Of a DNA stretch of 64,000 nt, positions 17,191 through 27,863 are shown piece after piece. The notes below the pieces were generated by a model. It saw only the letters and a list, made by a program, of their open reading frames with translations. It had not been told where the DNA came from and ran no database searches. The translations under genes were made by a program, and so were the position numbers. Origin of the DNA: Aphanizomenon flos-aquae FACHB-1287. GTDB lineage: Bacteria > Cyanobacteriota > Cyanobacteriia > Cyanobacteriales > Nostocaceae. The DNA lies in assembly GCF_014698755.1 (NCBI RefSeq), contig NZ_JACJTO010000016.1, forward strand, positions 1-64,000, in the 5' to 3' direction. Positions within the stretch are counted from its first letter, which is position 1; each line of letters opens with the position of its first letter.

Positions 17191-18360
17191 CTAAAACTCC
17201 GTCCAACGATCTTGAGGTAAAAAAGAACGCTCCATTGGTATCGGGGCTACTGGTTCAGTTAGAGTAAATATCCCTTCTTTAATCCATTGTTTCAATTCTT
17301 GAGACACCTGTCGGGAAAGAAATAAGCTGGCTAAAGATGCTACCCGTACCGTCCTTCCTTCAATAGTAATGCGTCCAGATTTAAGTTGAGCGTAACTTAC
17401 TAAACCGAAGGTAGGACGGACACGACGGGGAATGGAAAAATCTACTATTGGTGCTACTAAGTCCTTATCTTGGACGGCGCAGTGTTCCACAACACTATCA
17501 TTTAAAACTGGTAGTGCTATACCTACACCCATCATTAAAGATGGTCCATAGCCTTTAAAATAACAGCCCCGTATCCATCGGGCATCCATTTGTTTAGCAT
17601 CACCAATTAATGCTAAAGTTGATCCAGGACCTATCGGTGTCCGATTTTCTAACCGCTTTTGTAAGGGAAAATGTTGTGTCCCTTCCCAGGCTACATAACC
17701 AATACCCCCAGCTAAAAAAATTCTTGTCCCAATTCCTACAAGTTGTAAATCGGGATCATTGAAAAGGGGTGACAGGGAACCAGGGTTAGAATAAACTGCA
17801 TTACCTAAGCGAGGTTGTAATGGTCCTAAATAGGTATGTAGTGGGCGATCGCCTCCATTTACGCCAATAATAAAATTTTGATAAAGATTCCGCGGATTAA
17901 ACAAATAAAACTGATTGATAGTTTCACGGGTAACAGTGGTTTCAAATGTGGCTCTAGGATAGCAATCGGTAACTTGTCCCACGGCGCGAACTTGGATAGA
18001 TTTACCAGCAATTAGATCCGCAATCACATGACCACCACCATGTTCCCGCACTTCTTCTCCATCTGGGGAATCAACGGGACAACTAGCACCCAAGTATAAA
18101 TCCACTGCCCCAAAACCAGCATAAGCGGGAACTCCATCTAACCAGCAACGCCGAATTTTAATGGGCGGGTCAGTATGCCCTAAGTTAATAATTGCACCGC
18201 TTGATTCCATTGGCTCAAATGTACCAGTGGTAATTACATCTACTTCTTTGGTAGTTTTAGTAACACCAATTTCGATAACTCGCGCTTTTAACTCTTCAAC
18301 CGTCCAGACCACCGCCCGTTTTCGGCTGATTTTTTCATTAATTTCAGCAATTGTTCGCAT
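17191..18360 (-). CDS. DUF39/HcyBio family protein (homocysteine biosynthesis type)
   Basis: A 389-residue protein of the DUF39 (COG1900) family. In methanogens a member works with a ferredoxin-like partner to turn aspartate semialdehyde plus sulfide into homocysteine. Family features are the N-terminal AVVWTVEELKARVIEIG, TTGTFEPMESSGAIINLGH, the Cys-bearing LYLGASCPVD at about 89-98, and GIGTRIFLAGGIGYVAWEGT near the middle. In this cyanobacterium it follows hisD on the same strand, with a 99-base gap holding STRR-like sequence. The CBS-domain tail of some members is absent. The actual reaction in cyanobacteria is not established. Confidence 0.82.
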   Translation of the reverse strand: MRTIAEINEKISRKRAVVWTVEELKARVIEIGVTKTTKEVDVITTGTFEPMESSGAIINLGHTDPPIKIRRCWLDGVPAYAGFGAVDLYLGASCPVDSPDGEEVREHGGGHVIADLIAGKSIQVRAVGQVTDCYPRATFETTVTRETINQFYLFNPRNLYQNFIIGVNGGDRPLHTYLGPLQPRLGNAVYSNPGSLSPLFNDPDLQLVGIGTRIFLAGGIGYVAWEGTQHFPLQKRLENRTPIGPGSTLALIGDAKQMDARWIRGCYFKGYGPSLMMGVGIALPVLNDSVVEHCAVQDKDLVAPIVDFSIPRRVRPTFGLVSYAQLKSGRITIEGRTVRVASLASLFLSRQVSQELKQWIKEGIFTLTEPVAPIPMERSFLPQDRWTEF

Positions 18361-18459
18361 TTTTAATTCATCTCAAGGACACACAGTACAATCAGGTGTC
18401 ACTGGTCATTGGTCAGTTATTAGTTGTCAGTTGTTCTGGAGTTCCATCCCTATTGCTTT

Positions 18460-19755
18460 TCACTCCTCCACCCTGAGTTTAACGGAATCAGCATGAGAAG
18501 GTAAACCCTCTGTAGTTGCTAAGATGTCAATGGCAGATGCCACTTTTTCTAAGGCAGTTTGTGAGTATTGGATAATACTTGAGTGTTTTAAAAATGTTTC
18601 TACTCCTAAAGCTGAAGCATAACGGGCTGCACCAGAAGTAGGTAAAGTATGGTTAGGACCGGCTAAATAATCTCCCACAGCTTCAGGTGTCGAACTACCC
18701 AGAAAAATCGCCCCAGCATGGCGAATTTGGTTAATTAACCCCCAAGGATCCGCAATTTCTAATTCTAAGTGTTCAGGTGCAAATTCGTTCGATAGTTCTG
18801 CCGCTGCTGAGAGGGATTCTACAACCACAATTAAACCATAATGGGCAATAGCTTTTTCCGTATCTATCCGGCGCGGGTGATCTATTAATTGTCTTTCTAC
18901 CTCTGTTTGCACTTTTTTCGCTAGACTCCAATCTGTTGTTAGTAAAATCGCTGCGGCCATAGGATCATGTTCCGCTTGAGCTAACAAATCAGCAGCAACA
19001 TAGACAGGATTAGCTGTTTCATCAGCAATTACCAGCACTTCGCTAGGTCCGGCTAAAGAATCAATGCCCACGGTTCCGTAAACTAATTTTTTGGCTAAGG
19101 TGACATAAATATTACCAGGTCCAGTAATTACATTCACTTTAGGAATTGTTTCTGTTCCATAGGCCAAAGCCCCAATCGCTTGAGCACCACCTATACGGTA
19201 AATTTCCTGAACTCCCGCTTCCTGGGCTGCTACTAAAACCGCAGGATTAACTATTTTACCGCCCTTCACAGGTGTGACCATCACCACGCGAGGAACACCT
19301 GCTACTTTTGCCGGAATGGCATTCATTAACACTGTACTAGGATAACAAGCTCGACCACCTGGTATATATAAACCGGCTCGATCTACGGGGGTATAACGTT
19401 TGCCTAATACTACTTCATCATCTTCAAATTGTACCCAGCTTTTGGGAACTCGCTGACGGTGAAAGGCTTCTATTTTCTTGCAAGCAAGGCGAATTGACTG
19501 GAGCAAATCTTTGGATACCTGTTGGTAAGCCGCGTCCAGTTCTGACCCTGTCACTTTCAGTTCTTCTGCTTTGAGGATTTGATGATCAAATTCAGATGTA
19601 TAATGTAATACGGCTGTATCACCTTGACGCTTCACAGCTTGCAACACTTCACTAACTGTTGCTTCTTTATGAATTACCTGTTCATCCTGGGTGCGATCGC
19701 GGATTCGTTGAAGTTCTGATCTAACGTCTGCTTGCTCTGTAATAATTCGCAGCAT
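18460..19755 (-). CDS. hisD: Histidinol dehydrogenase
   Basis: A 431-residue Zn-dependent enzyme that oxidises L-histidinol to L-histidine with NAD+, the last step of histidine synthesis. The family signature is clear: VDRAGLYIPGGRACYPSTVL, the glycine-rich GGAQAIGALAYGTE and VITGPGNIYVTLAK, the zinc and catalytic region AEHDPMA, EFAPEHLEL and GPNHTLPTSGAARYAS. The length is typical. The start is the ATG at 19755. It is a stand-alone his gene, as is usual in cyanobacteria, where his genes are scattered. DUF39 follows on the same strand. Confidence 0.97.
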   Translation of the reverse strand: MLRIITEQADVRSELQRIRDRTQDEQVIHKEATVSEVLQAVKRQGDTAVLHYTSEFDHQILKAEELKVTGSELDAAYQQVSKDLLQSIRLACKKIEAFHRQRVPKSWVQFEDDEVVLGKRYTPVDRAGLYIPGGRACYPSTVLMNAIPAKVAGVPRVVMVTPVKGGKIVNPAVLVAAQEAGVQEIYRIGGAQAIGALAYGTETIPKVNVITGPGNIYVTLAKKLVYGTVGIDSLAGPSEVLVIADETANPVYVAADLLAQAEHDPMAAAILLTTDWSLAKKVQTEVERQLIDHPRRIDTEKAIAHYGLIVVVESLSAAAELSNEFAPEHLELEIADPWGLINQIRHAGAIFLGSSTPEAVGDYLAGPNHTLPTSGAARYASALGVETFLKHSSIIQYSQTALEKVASAIDILATTEGLPSHADSVKLRVEE

Positions 19756-20138
19756 GGAGTAATGACAATACTAGGTTTGACAACATTCACATCCGTGGTC
19801 AGTGGAGTTATGAAAACAAGTAAGGAATAAGCAACAATAAACAACTAACCACTGACCATAAGTAATTCTCTTCTCTAGCTTAATCTAGATTTTTTTGATA
19901 CTAATTTATAAAACTCGGACAACCCCATAAATTTAATATTCCCTAGGTGTGAATTTAGAGAACTTGTCTGGCTTCTTTGTCACTAAGTCATTGTAATCTA
20001 TTTTTTCACCCGCCGACACCAGCTTTTGCGACCAAATAAAATATTTTTTTTAGAAACTAGCACATTATCAGAAATAATGCTATATTTATTAAACCTAGTA
20101 GTGTGTGTACATAATTAATAGTCTTTTTTGGAATTACT
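19756..20138. other. Intergenic region between hisD and rpsT
   Basis: 383 AT-rich bases between divergent genes. A short inverted pair (GGTCAGTGG near 19797 and CCACTGACC near 19849) resembles remnants of STRR-type sequence. The last ~100 bases are a likely leader of rpsT. No gene or RNA is recognised. Confidence 0.5.
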
Positions 20139-20426
20139 GTGGCGAATACAAAGTCTGCTCTTAAACGCGCACAAATCGCAGAACGTAACCGACTGCGTAA
20201 TAAAGCATATAAATCAGCAGTTAAAACGCTGATGAAAAAATACTTTAGTTCTGTGGAAGCTTGTGCCGCTAATCCGACAACAGAACTCAAGCAGGAAGTG
20301 GAAACAAGAATGTCCGAGGCTTACAGCAAAATTGATAAAGCTGTAAAAACTGGTGTGCTCCATCCCAACAATGGAGCCAGGAAAAAGTCAAGATTGGCTC
20401 ATAAACACAAAACCCTTACAGCCTAG
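20139..20426 (+). CDS. rpsT: 30S ribosomal protein S20
   Basis: A 95-residue basic protein that binds 16S rRNA in the small ribosomal subunit. It begins [20 protein letters not shown], the classic S20 start, and ends with [14 protein letters not shown]. The start codon is GTG. It is followed by tatD and the rpo genes, an order conserved in many cyanobacteria. Confidence 0.97.
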   Translation: MANTKSALKRAQIAERNRLRNKAYKSAVKTLMKKYFSSVEACAANPTTELKQEVETRMSEAYSKIDKAVKTGVLHPNNGARKKSRLAHKHKTLTA

Positions 20427-20528
20427 TCAATGGTTCCAGGGAACAGAGAATGGGGAATAGAGAGATATTTATTTTTCTCACCGAATCTGGACTCTGTCCT
20501 TGTTTTGACAACTGACAACCGACAGGTT

Positions 20529-21314
20529 ATGCAACTTATAGATACCCACGTACACATTAACTTTGACATTTTTCAGCCAGATTTAGCAGCCGTTCGCGCT
20601 CGGTGGCAAGAAGCGGGAGTAGTCCGATTAGTCCACTCCTGCGTTCACCCCCAGGAATTTGCGAGTATTCAAGCCATAGCGGAGCAGTTTACCGAACTTA
20701 GCTTTGCTGTAGGACTACATCCTCTAGATGCTGATAAATGGGATGAGCAAACAGCTACCCTGATCAAGTCTTTAGCCCGTTCTCATTCCCAGGTGGTGGC
20801 CATTGGGGAAATGGGGTTGGATTTTTACAAGGCAGATAATTATGAGCATCAACATCAGGTATTTGTGTCACAATTAGCGATCGCTTGTGAATTAGATTTA
20901 CCAGTGATTATCCATTGTCGTGATGCGGCCCCTGCTGTGAGAGAAGTGTTGCAAAAATGGCGAAATTGGCATGGGCGCATGGTACGGGGTGTCATGCACT
21001 GCTGGAGTGGGACACCGGAGGAGACTCAATGGTTTCTAGATTTGGGCTTCTATATCAGCTTCAGTGGTACTGTTACCTTTAAGAATGCTAAAACTATTCA
21101 AGCTTCTGCTGCAATGGTGGATAGCGATCGCCTACTTATAGAAACCGATTGTCCATTTTTGTCGCCTGTACCCAGACGTGGAGAAAAGCGCAATGAACCA
21201 GCTTATGTCCGCCATGTAGCGGAACAACTAGCAAAAATACGAGGAGAAACTATCGAAGAAATTGCCCAGAAAACCACCGGAAATGCTTGTAAATTATTCG
21301 GTCTAACATTATAG
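20529..21314 (+). CDS. tatD: TatD family metal-dependent hydrolase
   Basis: A 261-residue TIM-barrel metallohydrolase, related to TatD/YcfH 3'-5' DNA exonucleases. Metal-binding motifs are DTHVHINFD at 5-13, [15 protein letters not shown], the HC of VMHCWSG and [10 protein letters not shown] chose the ATG at 20529 because homologues begin MQLIDTHVH; the frame is open back to 20430, but that stretch includes sequence resembling a dispersed repeat (GGAATAGAGAGAT, ACTGACAACCGACAGG). It lies between rpsT and rpoB, a conserved cyanobacterial arrangement. The exact substrate is unknown here. Confidence 0.88.
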   Translation: MQLIDTHVHINFDIFQPDLAAVRARWQEAGVVRLVHSCVHPQEFASIQAIAEQFTELSFAVGLHPLDADKWDEQTATLIKSLARSHSQVVAIGEMGLDFYKADNYEHQHQVFVSQLAIACELDLPVIIHCRDAAPAVREVLQKWRNWHGRMVRGVMHCWSGTPEETQWFLDLGFYISFSGTVTFKNAKTIQASAAMVDSDRLLIETDCPFLSPVPRRGEKRNEPAYVRHVAEQLAKIRGETIEEIAQKTTGNACKLFGLTL

Positions 21315-21538
21315 ATAACAGCTTGAATCCCTAACAAGAGTGCTAATTTAACAAAAAATATCTGATACTAGGATGAAAATGTGCTAAAATTGTTCTCTAA
21401 AAAACATTTAAGTTAAGCCATAATGGTAAAGACTATAACTCCTAAGACTCAATTTGTGCTGTTTAGCCAGTTGGGAAATCGTGGTTTTAACCCGATTCAT
21501 GAGTCGAATCAGACCCAAGTTTAAAAAGGAACATCCAC

Positions 21539-21648
21539 TTACAGCAATTCCCGGTGTTATGAGGTACATATCTAGCGGGCAAGATGCCGGCACCACAAGA
21601 GTTTGATGATTCAACTTTGTAACTCATAAGAGTGGAAACGGCTGTAAA
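21539..21648. repeat. MITE-like palindromic element, copy 1
   Basis: The ends TTACAGC and GCTGTAA are inverted. Inside, TTATGAGGTAC and GTAACTCATAA form a second imperfect pair, and a GCGGGCAAGATGCCGGC hairpin lies in the centre. A second copy with ~85-90 percent identity by eye is at 50267-50373. Confidence 0.8.
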
Positions 21649-21820
21649 TCTCTACGAACGGGTGATCTCAATTGACTAGGGTTGGTGGAAACTCAAAACT
21701 TGAAGAAAAAATGTAGAGACGTTCGATGGAAAGTCTCATCTAGAGAGAAAAGACAAAAAGCAATCCAATGATCATATCAAAGCTATAGAAAATCGTTAAA
21801 GCATAATTGGCTAGTGGCAT

Positions 21821-21976
21821 AGGGGTAACGGGTGATGGGTAATGGGTAATGGGTAATGGGTGATAGGTGATGGGTAATAGGTAATGGGTAATGGGTAATA
21901 GGTAATGGGTAATGGGTGATAGGTGAAAACTTACCAATGACCAATGACCAATGACCAATGACCAATGACCAATGAC
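21821..21976. repeat. STRR array upstream of rpoB
   Basis: Runs of GGGTAAT/GGGTGAT heptads to about 21927, then a run of ACCAATG heptads to 21975. The second half is nearly the reverse complement of the first (ATTGGTC against ATGGGTG), so an imperfect long hairpin is possible. It ends ~36 bases before the rpoB start codon. Confidence 0.9.
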
Positions 21977-22011
21977 TTTGAAAGTTTAACCAGGTAGATA
22001 AAGGTAAAGGT

Positions 22012-25000
22012 ATGACTAACGACGATAAATATATGGAATCCGCCTTTCTATTACCCGACTTGATTGAAATTCAGCGCTCTAGTTTTCGGTGGTTTCTAGA
22101 GGAAGGGCTAATAGAAGAACTGAACTCCTTTAGTCCAATTACAGACTACACTGGCAAACTAGAATTGCACTTTTTAGGTAATAACTACAAGCTCAAAGAA
22201 CCTAAATACAGTGTTGAAGAATCCAAACGTAGAGATAGCACTTATGCAGTGCAAATGTATGTTCCTACTCGGCTTTTAAACAAAGAAACAGGAGACATCA
22301 AAGAACAAGAAGTATTTATCGGTGATTTGCCTTTGATGACAGATAGAGGCACATTTATTATCAACGGAGCAGAGCGAGTAATAGTTAATCAAATCGTGCG
22401 ATCGCCTGGAGTTTACTACAAATCAGAAATTGATAAAAACGGTCGAAGAACCTACTCTGCCAGCTTAATTCCCAACCGCGGAGCATGGCTAAAATTTGAA
22501 ACAGATCGTAACGACTTAGTTTGGGTACGGATAGACAAAACCCGCAAATTATCAGCCCAGGTACTTCTCAAAGCACTGGGTTTATCAGACAACGAAATTT
22601 TTGACGCTCTACGTCACCCCGAATACTTCCAAAAAACCATTGAAAAAGAAGGACAGTTTTCCGAAGAAGAAGCCCTAATGGAACTATACCGTAAACTTCG
22701 TCCAGGAGAACCCCCCACCGTATTAGGCGGACAACAGCTTTTAGACTCCCGCTTCTTCGACCCCAAGCGCTATGACCTGGGAAAAGTTGGTCGTTACAAA
22801 CTCAACAAAAAACTCCGTCTTTCCGCCCCAGACACCATGCGTGTTCTCTCCTCTAGTGACATCCTAGCAGCTATTGACTATTTAATTAATCTAGAATTTG
22901 ACATCGGCAACATTGATGACATCGACCACCTCGGAAATCGCCGTGTTAGAAGCGTGGGAGAATTGCTACAAAACCAAGTCAGAGTGGGTTTAAATCGCCT
23001 AGAAAGAATCATTCGAGAACGGATGACTGTCAGTGACGCAGAAGTGCTTACCCCCGCATCCCTCGTTAACCCAAAACCTCTAGTCGCAGCTATTAAGGAG
23101 TTCTTTGGTTCAAGTCAACTCAGTCAGTTCATGGACCAAACCAACCCCTTAGCAGAATTGACCCACAAACGTCGTCTTAGTGCCCTGGGACCAGGAGGTT
23201 TAACTAGAGAAAGGGCTGGTTTTGCTGTTCGAGATATTCACCCCAGCCACTATGGACGAATTTGCCCCATTGAAACCCCCGAAGGTCCAAACGCCGGACT
23301 TATTGGATCGCTCGCTACCCATGCCCGTGTTAACCTCTATGGCTTTCTAGAAACACCGTTCAGACCAGTCGAAAATGGTAAAGTTCTTTTCCATCTGCCC
23401 CCTGTATATATGACAGCCGATGAAGAAGATGACCTACGGACAGCCACAGGTGATATTCCCCTAGATGAATATGGTTTTATCAAAGGACCAAATGTTCCCG
23501 TTCGTTACCGTCAAGATTGGACTACCACGCCCCCCGAACAAGTAGATTATGTAGCAGTTTCCCCGGTGCAGATTGTGTCAGTTGCCACTAGCATGATTCC
23601 TTTTTTGGAACATGATGATGCTAACCGGGCGCTCATGGGTTCTAATATGCAGCGTCAAGCTGTTCCTTTGTTAAAACCTGAACGTCCTTTGGTGGGAACA
23701 GGGCTAGAAGCTCAAGCTGCCAGAGATTCCGGGATGGTGATTGTTTCCCGGACTGATGGAGATGTAGTATATGTAGATGCTACTGAAATTCGTGTCCGGG
23801 TAGGTGGTCAACGGTTGGTAGTCGGTGATGAGGAGAAAACCGGGGATAGAGAGCAATTAAGGACTGATAAACCCCAGGAACTCAAGTATAAACTTTCCAA
23901 GTATCAACGTTCTAATCAAGATACTTGTCTAAATCAGAAGCCGTTGGTAAGAATTGGTGAAAAGGTCGTTGCGGGTCAGGTGTTGGCGGATGGTTCTTCT
24001 ACGGAAGGTGGTGAACTGGCACTGGGGCAGAATATTGTAGTAGCTTATATGCCTTGGGAGGGTTACAATTATGAAGATGCAATTCTCATTTCCGAACGTC
24101 TGGTACAAGAAGACGTATATACGTCTATTCACATAGAAAAATATGAAATTGAAGCCAGACAGACTAAGCTCGGACCTGAGGAAATCACTAGAGAGATTCC
24201 CAATGTGGGGGAGGATGCTCTCAGACAGCTTGATGAACAGGGAATTATCCGTGTTGGTGCGTGGGTAGATGCGGGGGATATTCTTGTGGGTAAGGTGACT
24301 CCCAAAGGAGAATCAGATCAACCTCCGGAGGAAAAACTCCTGAGAGCTATTTTTGGAGAGAAAGCCCGGGACGTGCGGGATAATTCTCTGCGAGTTCCCA
24401 ATGGTGAGAAGGGACGGGTAGTTGATGTGCGGTTATTTACCCGTGAACAGGGAGATGAATTACCACCGGGAGCAAATATGGTGGTGCGGGCTTATGTTGC
24501 CCAAAAACGGAAAATCCAGGTAGGGGATAAGATGGCGGGGAGACATGGGAACAAAGGGATTATTTCGCGGATTTTACCGGCGGAGGATATGCCTTATTTG
24601 TCTGATGGTTCTCCTGTGGATATTGTGCTGAATCCTTTGGGGGTGCCGAGTCGAATGAATGTGGGTCAGGTTTTTGAGTGTTTGCTGGGTTGGGCTGGTC
24701 ATAATTTGGGGGTGCGGTTTAAAATCACTCCTTTTGATGAGATGTATGGTGAGGAAACGTCTCGTCGTTTGGTTCATGGGAAGCTGGAGGAGGCGAGGGA
24801 GGAAACGGGGAGAGATTGGGTGTATAACCCGGATAATGCGGGGAAAATCACGGTTTATGATGGCAGAACTGGTGAGGCTTTTGACCGAGATGTTACTGTT
24901 GGGGTAGCTTATATGCTCAAGCTGGTGCATTTGGTGGATGATAAAATTCATGCCCGTTCCACGGGTCCCTATTCTCTGGTAACTCAACAACCTTTGGGTG

Positions 25001-25374
25001 GTAAGGCTCAACAGGGGGGACAAAGATTTGGGGAAATGGAAGTTTGGGCTTTAGAAGCTTTCGGAGCAGCTTATACTTTGCAGGAATTGTTGACTGTTAA
25101 ATCTGATGATATGCAGGGAAGGAATGAAGCTTTGAACGCTATTGTCAAAGGTAAGGCTATACCTAGACCGGGAACACCAGAATCTTTTAAGGTATTAATG
25201 CGGGAATTGCAGTCCTTGGGTCTAGATGTAGCTGTCCATAAAGTAGAAACTCAGACTGATGGTAGTTCCCTTGACGTAGAAGTCGATTTGATGATAGACC
25301 AAGCTACTCGAAGAACTCCACCCAGACCTACCTATGAGTCTCTTTCTCGTGAATCTCTGGATGAAGAGGAATAG
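22012..25374 (+). CDS. rpoB: RNA polymerase beta subunit
   Basis: 1120 residues, the catalytic beta subunit of RNA polymerase. The N-terminus ([20 protein letters not shown]) and the late [17 protein letters not shown], at about 840, are diagnostic, and the length is that of cyanobacteria. The rifampicin region ([20 protein letters not shown]) is intact and of sensitive type. It heads the rpoB-rpoC1-rpoC2 operon, but unlike most cyanobacteria the gaps carry long 7-bp repeat arrays. Base composition changes inside the gene: before about 23.55 kb the coding strand has more C than G, and after it clearly more G than C. The start ATG follows AAAGGT. Confidence 0.98.
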   Translation: MTNDDKYMESAFLLPDLIEIQRSSFRWFLEEGLIEELNSFSPITDYTGKLELHFLGNNYKLKEPKYSVEESKRRDSTYAVQMYVPTRLLNKETGDIKEQEVFIGDLPLMTDRGTFIINGAERVIVNQIVRSPGVYYKSEIDKNGRRTYSASLIPNRGAWLKFETDRNDLVWVRIDKTRKLSAQVLLKALGLSDNEIFDALRHPEYFQKTIEKEGQFSEEEALMELYRKLRPGEPPTVLGGQQLLDSRFFDPKRYDLGKVGRYKLNKKLRLSAPDTMRVLSSSDILAAIDYLINLEFDIGNIDDIDHLGNRRVRSVGELLQNQVRVGLNRLERIIRERMTVSDAEVLTPASLVNPKPLVAAIKEFFGSSQLSQFMDQTNPLAELTHKRRLSALGPGGLTRERAGFAVRDIHPSHYGRICPIETPEGPNAGLIGSLATHARVNLYGFLETPFRPVENGKVLFHLPPVYMTADEEDDLRTATGDIPLDEYGFIKGPNVPVRYRQDWTTTPPEQVDYVAVSPVQIVSVATSMIPFLEHDDANRALMGSNMQRQAVPLLKPERPLVGTGLEAQAARDSGMVIVSRTDGDVVYVDATEIRVRVGGQRLVVGDEEKTGDREQLRTDKPQELKYKLSKYQRSNQDTCLNQKPLVRIGEKVVAGQVLADGSSTEGGELALGQNIVVAYMPWEGYNYEDAILISERLVQEDVYTSIHIEKYEIEARQTKLGPEEITREIPNVGEDALRQLDEQGIIRVGAWVDAGDILVGKVTPKGESDQPPEEKLLRAIFGEKARDVRDNSLRVPNGEKGRVVDVRLFTREQGDELPPGANMVVRAYVAQKRKIQVGDKMAGRHGNKGIISRILPAEDMPYLSDGSPVDIVLNPLGVPSRMNVGQVFECLLGWAGHNLGVRFKITPFDEMYGEETSRRLVHGKLEEAREETGRDWVYNPDNAGKITVYDGRTGEAFDRDVTVGVAYMLKLVHLVDDKIHARSTGPYSLVTQQPLGGKAQQGGQRFGEMEVWALEAFGAAYTLQELLTVKSDDMQGRNEALNAIVKGKAIPRPGTPESFKVLMRELQSLGLDVAVHKVETQTDGSSLDVEVDLMIDQATRRTPPRPTYESLSRESLDEEE

Positions 25375-25376
25375 GG

Positions 25377-25697
25377 CAATGGGTGATGGGTAATGGGTAA
25401 TGGGTGATGGGTGATGGGTGATGGGTAATGGGTGATGGGTGATGGGTCATGGGTCATGGGTGATGGGTCATGGGTCATGGGTCATGGGTAATCGGTAATC
25501 GGTAATCGGTAATCGGTAATGGGTCATGGGTCATGGGTAATGCTGTTTACAATCACCAATGACCAATCACCAATGACCAATCACCAATCACCAATCACCA
25601 ATGACCAATCACCAATCACCAATCACCAATCACCAATGACCAATGACCAATCACCACTGACAACTGACAACTGACCACTGACAACTGACCACCAACT
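25377..25697. repeat. STRR array between rpoB and rpoC1
   Basis: About 320 bases made of GGGTGAT/GGGTAAT/GGGTCAT heptads (to ~25535), then ACCAATG/ACCAATC and ACTGACA heptads. The array fills almost the whole rpoB-rpoC1 gap. It ends ~23 bases before the rpoC1 start, so ribosome binding must occur in a very short unique stretch. Confidence 0.92.
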
Positions 25698-25719
25698 GTT
25701 TTTTCATGTTTAATTTGTT

Positions 25720-27612
25720 ATGAGATCTCCCCAATCTAATCAGTTTGACTACGTAAAAATTGGTATTGCTTCACCCGAACGGATTCGCCAGTGGGGTGAA
25801 CGTACCTTACCCAATGGCCAGTTGGTGGGTGAGGTAACAAAACCAGAAACGATTAATTACCGGACTCTGAAGCCGGAGATGGATGGTTTATTTTGCGAAC
25901 GCATATTTGGACCAGCGAAAGATTGGGAATGTCATTGTGGTAAATACAAACGCGTTCGCCATAGAGGCATTGTTTGTGAGCGCTGTGGAGTAGAAGTAAC
26001 AGAGTCTCGTGTCCGTCGTCACCGAATGGGCTTTATTAAACTAGCTGCACCTGTAGCTCATGTTTGGTACTTGAAAGGGATTCCTAGTTATATTGCGATT
26101 CTCTTGGATATGCCCTTGCGAGACGTAGAGCAAATTGTTTATTTCAACTCTTATTGTGTTTTAGCTGCTGGCAATGCGGATACCTTGAGTTATAAACAGT
26201 TGCTGAGTGAAGACCAGTGGTTAGAAATTGAGGATGCTATCTACAGTGAAGATTCTCAGTTGGAGGGTGTGGAAGTAGGTATTGGGGCTGAAGCTCTGTT
26301 GCGACTGTTAGCGGATATTAAATTAGAAGAAGAGGCGGAAACCTTACGGGAAGAGATTGAGAAGGCTAAAGGTCAAAAACGGGCAAAATTGATTAAACGG
26401 TTGCGAGTGATTGATAATTTCATTGCCACTGGGTCACAACCACAATGGATGGTCATGGAGATTATTCCCGTAATTCCCCCTGATTTGCGTCCAATGGTGC
26501 AATTGGATGGGGGGAGGTTTGCGACCAGTGACTTAAATGATTTGTATCGGCGGGTGATTAACCGGAATAATCGTTTGGCTAGGCTGCAAGAGATTCTAGC
26601 GCCGGAGATTATTGTGCGGAATGAAAAACGGATGTTGCAAGAGGCTGTGGACGCGCTGATAGATAATGGGCGACGGGGTAGGACAGTGGTGGGTGCTAAT
26701 AACCGTCCACTGAAGTCTTTGTCGGATATTATTGAGGGAAAACAGGGACGGTTTCGACAGAATTTGTTGGGTAAACGGGTGGATTATTCGGGACGGTCGG
26801 TGATTGTGGTGGGTCCGAATTTGAGGATTCATCAATGTGGATTACCGAGGGAGATGGCTATTGAGTTATTTCAGCCTTTTGTGATTAATCGCTTGATTCG
26901 GTCGGGGATGGTGAATAATATCAAAGCGGCGAAGAAGTTGATTTCTCGTGGTGATCCGAGTGTTTGGGATGTGTTGGAGGAGGTGATTGAGGGGCATCCA
27001 GTGATGTTGAACCGAGCGCCGACGTTGCACCGTTTGGGGATTCAGGCTTTTGAGCCGATTTTGGTGGAGGGTAGGGCGATTCAATTGCATCCTTTGGTTT
27101 GTCCGGCTTTTAATGCTGATTTTGATGGTGACCAGATGGCGGTTCATGTGCCTTTGTCTTTGGAGAGTCAGGCGGAGGCGCGGTTGTTGATGTTGGCTTC
27201 TAATAATATTCTGTCGCCGGCGACTGGTAAGCCGATTGTAACACCGAGTCAGGATATGGTGTTGGGGGCCTATTATTTGACAGCGGAAAACCCTAAAGCG
27301 ACCTTGGGAGCCGGGAAGTATTTCTCGTCTTTGGATGATGTGATTATGGCTTATGAGGCGAAGCAGGTGGAGTTGCACGCATATATTTATGTGCGTTTTG
27401 ATGGTGAGGTAGATTCGGGTGTGCCGGATTCTGAGCCGATAGAGGTTATTGAGGATAGGGATGGGTTGGGTAATTTAAGGGGTCGAACTTTGATTTATAA
27501 GTTCCGGCGTGTGCGGGAGGATGGTCAGGGAAATTTACTTTCTCAGTACATTTATACGACTCCTGGGCGAGCGATTTATAATAAGGCGATTCAAGAGGCT
27601 ATAGATGCGTAA
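25720..27612 (+). CDS. rpoC1: RNA polymerase gamma subunit (N-terminal part of beta')
   Basis: 630 residues, the cyanobacterial/chloroplast gamma subunit that carries the N-terminal half of beta'. Zinc ligands are C71, C73, C86 and C89 ([20 protein letters not shown]). The catalytic magnesium motif is NADFDGDQM at 465-473. The split of beta' into RpoC1 and RpoC2 is a hallmark of cyanobacteria. It is flanked on both sides by STRR arrays. The last codons run almost directly into the next array (AATTCGTAATTCGTAAG then GGGTAAT units). Confidence 0.98.
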   Translation: MRSPQSNQFDYVKIGIASPERIRQWGERTLPNGQLVGEVTKPETINYRTLKPEMDGLFCERIFGPAKDWECHCGKYKRVRHRGIVCERCGVEVTESRVRRHRMGFIKLAAPVAHVWYLKGIPSYIAILLDMPLRDVEQIVYFNSYCVLAAGNADTLSYKQLLSEDQWLEIEDAIYSEDSQLEGVEVGIGAEALLRLLADIKLEEEAETLREEIEKAKGQKRAKLIKRLRVIDNFIATGSQPQWMVMEIIPVIPPDLRPMVQLDGGRFATSDLNDLYRRVINRNNRLARLQEILAPEIIVRNEKRMLQEAVDALIDNGRRGRTVVGANNRPLKSLSDIIEGKQGRFRQNLLGKRVDYSGRSVIVVGPNLRIHQCGLPREMAIELFQPFVINRLIRSGMVNNIKAAKKLISRGDPSVWDVLEEVIEGHPVMLNRAPTLHRLGIQAFEPILVEGRAIQLHPLVCPAFNADFDGDQMAVHVPLSLESQAEARLLMLASNNILSPATGKPIVTPSQDMVLGAYYLTAENPKATLGAGKYFSSLDDVIMAYEAKQVELHAYIYVRFDGEVDSGVPDSEPIEVIEDRDGLGNLRGRTLIYKFRRVREDGQGNLLSQYIYTTPGRAIYNKAIQEAIDA

Positions 27613-27627
27613 TTCGTAATTCGTAAG

Positions 27628-27857
27628 ATGGGTAATGGGTGATGGGTGATGGGTAATGGGTGATGGGTGATGGGTAATGGGTGATGGGTGATGGGTAATG
27701 GGTAATGGGTGATGGGTAATGGGTAATGGGTGATGGGTAATGGGTGATGGGTAATGGGTGAAAACTTACCAATGACCAATGACCAATGACCAATGACCAA
27801 TGACCAATGACCAATGACCAATGACCAACAACTGACAACTGACAACTGACAACTGGC
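27628..27857. repeat. STRR array between rpoC1 and rpoC2
   Basis: GGGTGAT/GGGTAAT heptads to about 27757, then ACCAATG heptads (about nine), then three CAACTGA heptads. The same two-part order as in the arrays before rpoB and rpoC1. It ends 6 bases before the rpoC2 ATG, so the last repeat units lie where a ribosome binding site would be. Confidence 0.92.
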
Positions 27858-27863
27858 AAAATT

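Larger units (their letters stand above)
21315..22011. other. Leader region of rpoB
   Basis: These 697 bases between tatD and rpoB hold a MITE-like element (21539-21648) and a heptanucleotide array (21821-21976). A 33-codon ORF at 21423-21524 (MVKTITPKTQFVLF and on) overlaps no other feature and could be a leader peptide, but I have no support beyond its start codon. The rpo promoter probably lies here; no clear consensus boxes were identified. Confidence 0.5.

Noticed and set aside
20098-20110. NtcA box upstream of rpsT (GTA...TAC)
   Set aside because: The spacing is 7 bases instead of 8, and an S20 gene is not an expected NtcA target.
21408-21614. Minus-strand ORF upstream of rpoB
   Set aside because: It runs across one arm of the MITE-like element and has no ribosome binding site or family resemblance.
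25377-25697. CRISPR array
   Set aside because: Units are 7 bases with no spacers and the pattern is pure tandem repetition, as in STRR sequences.
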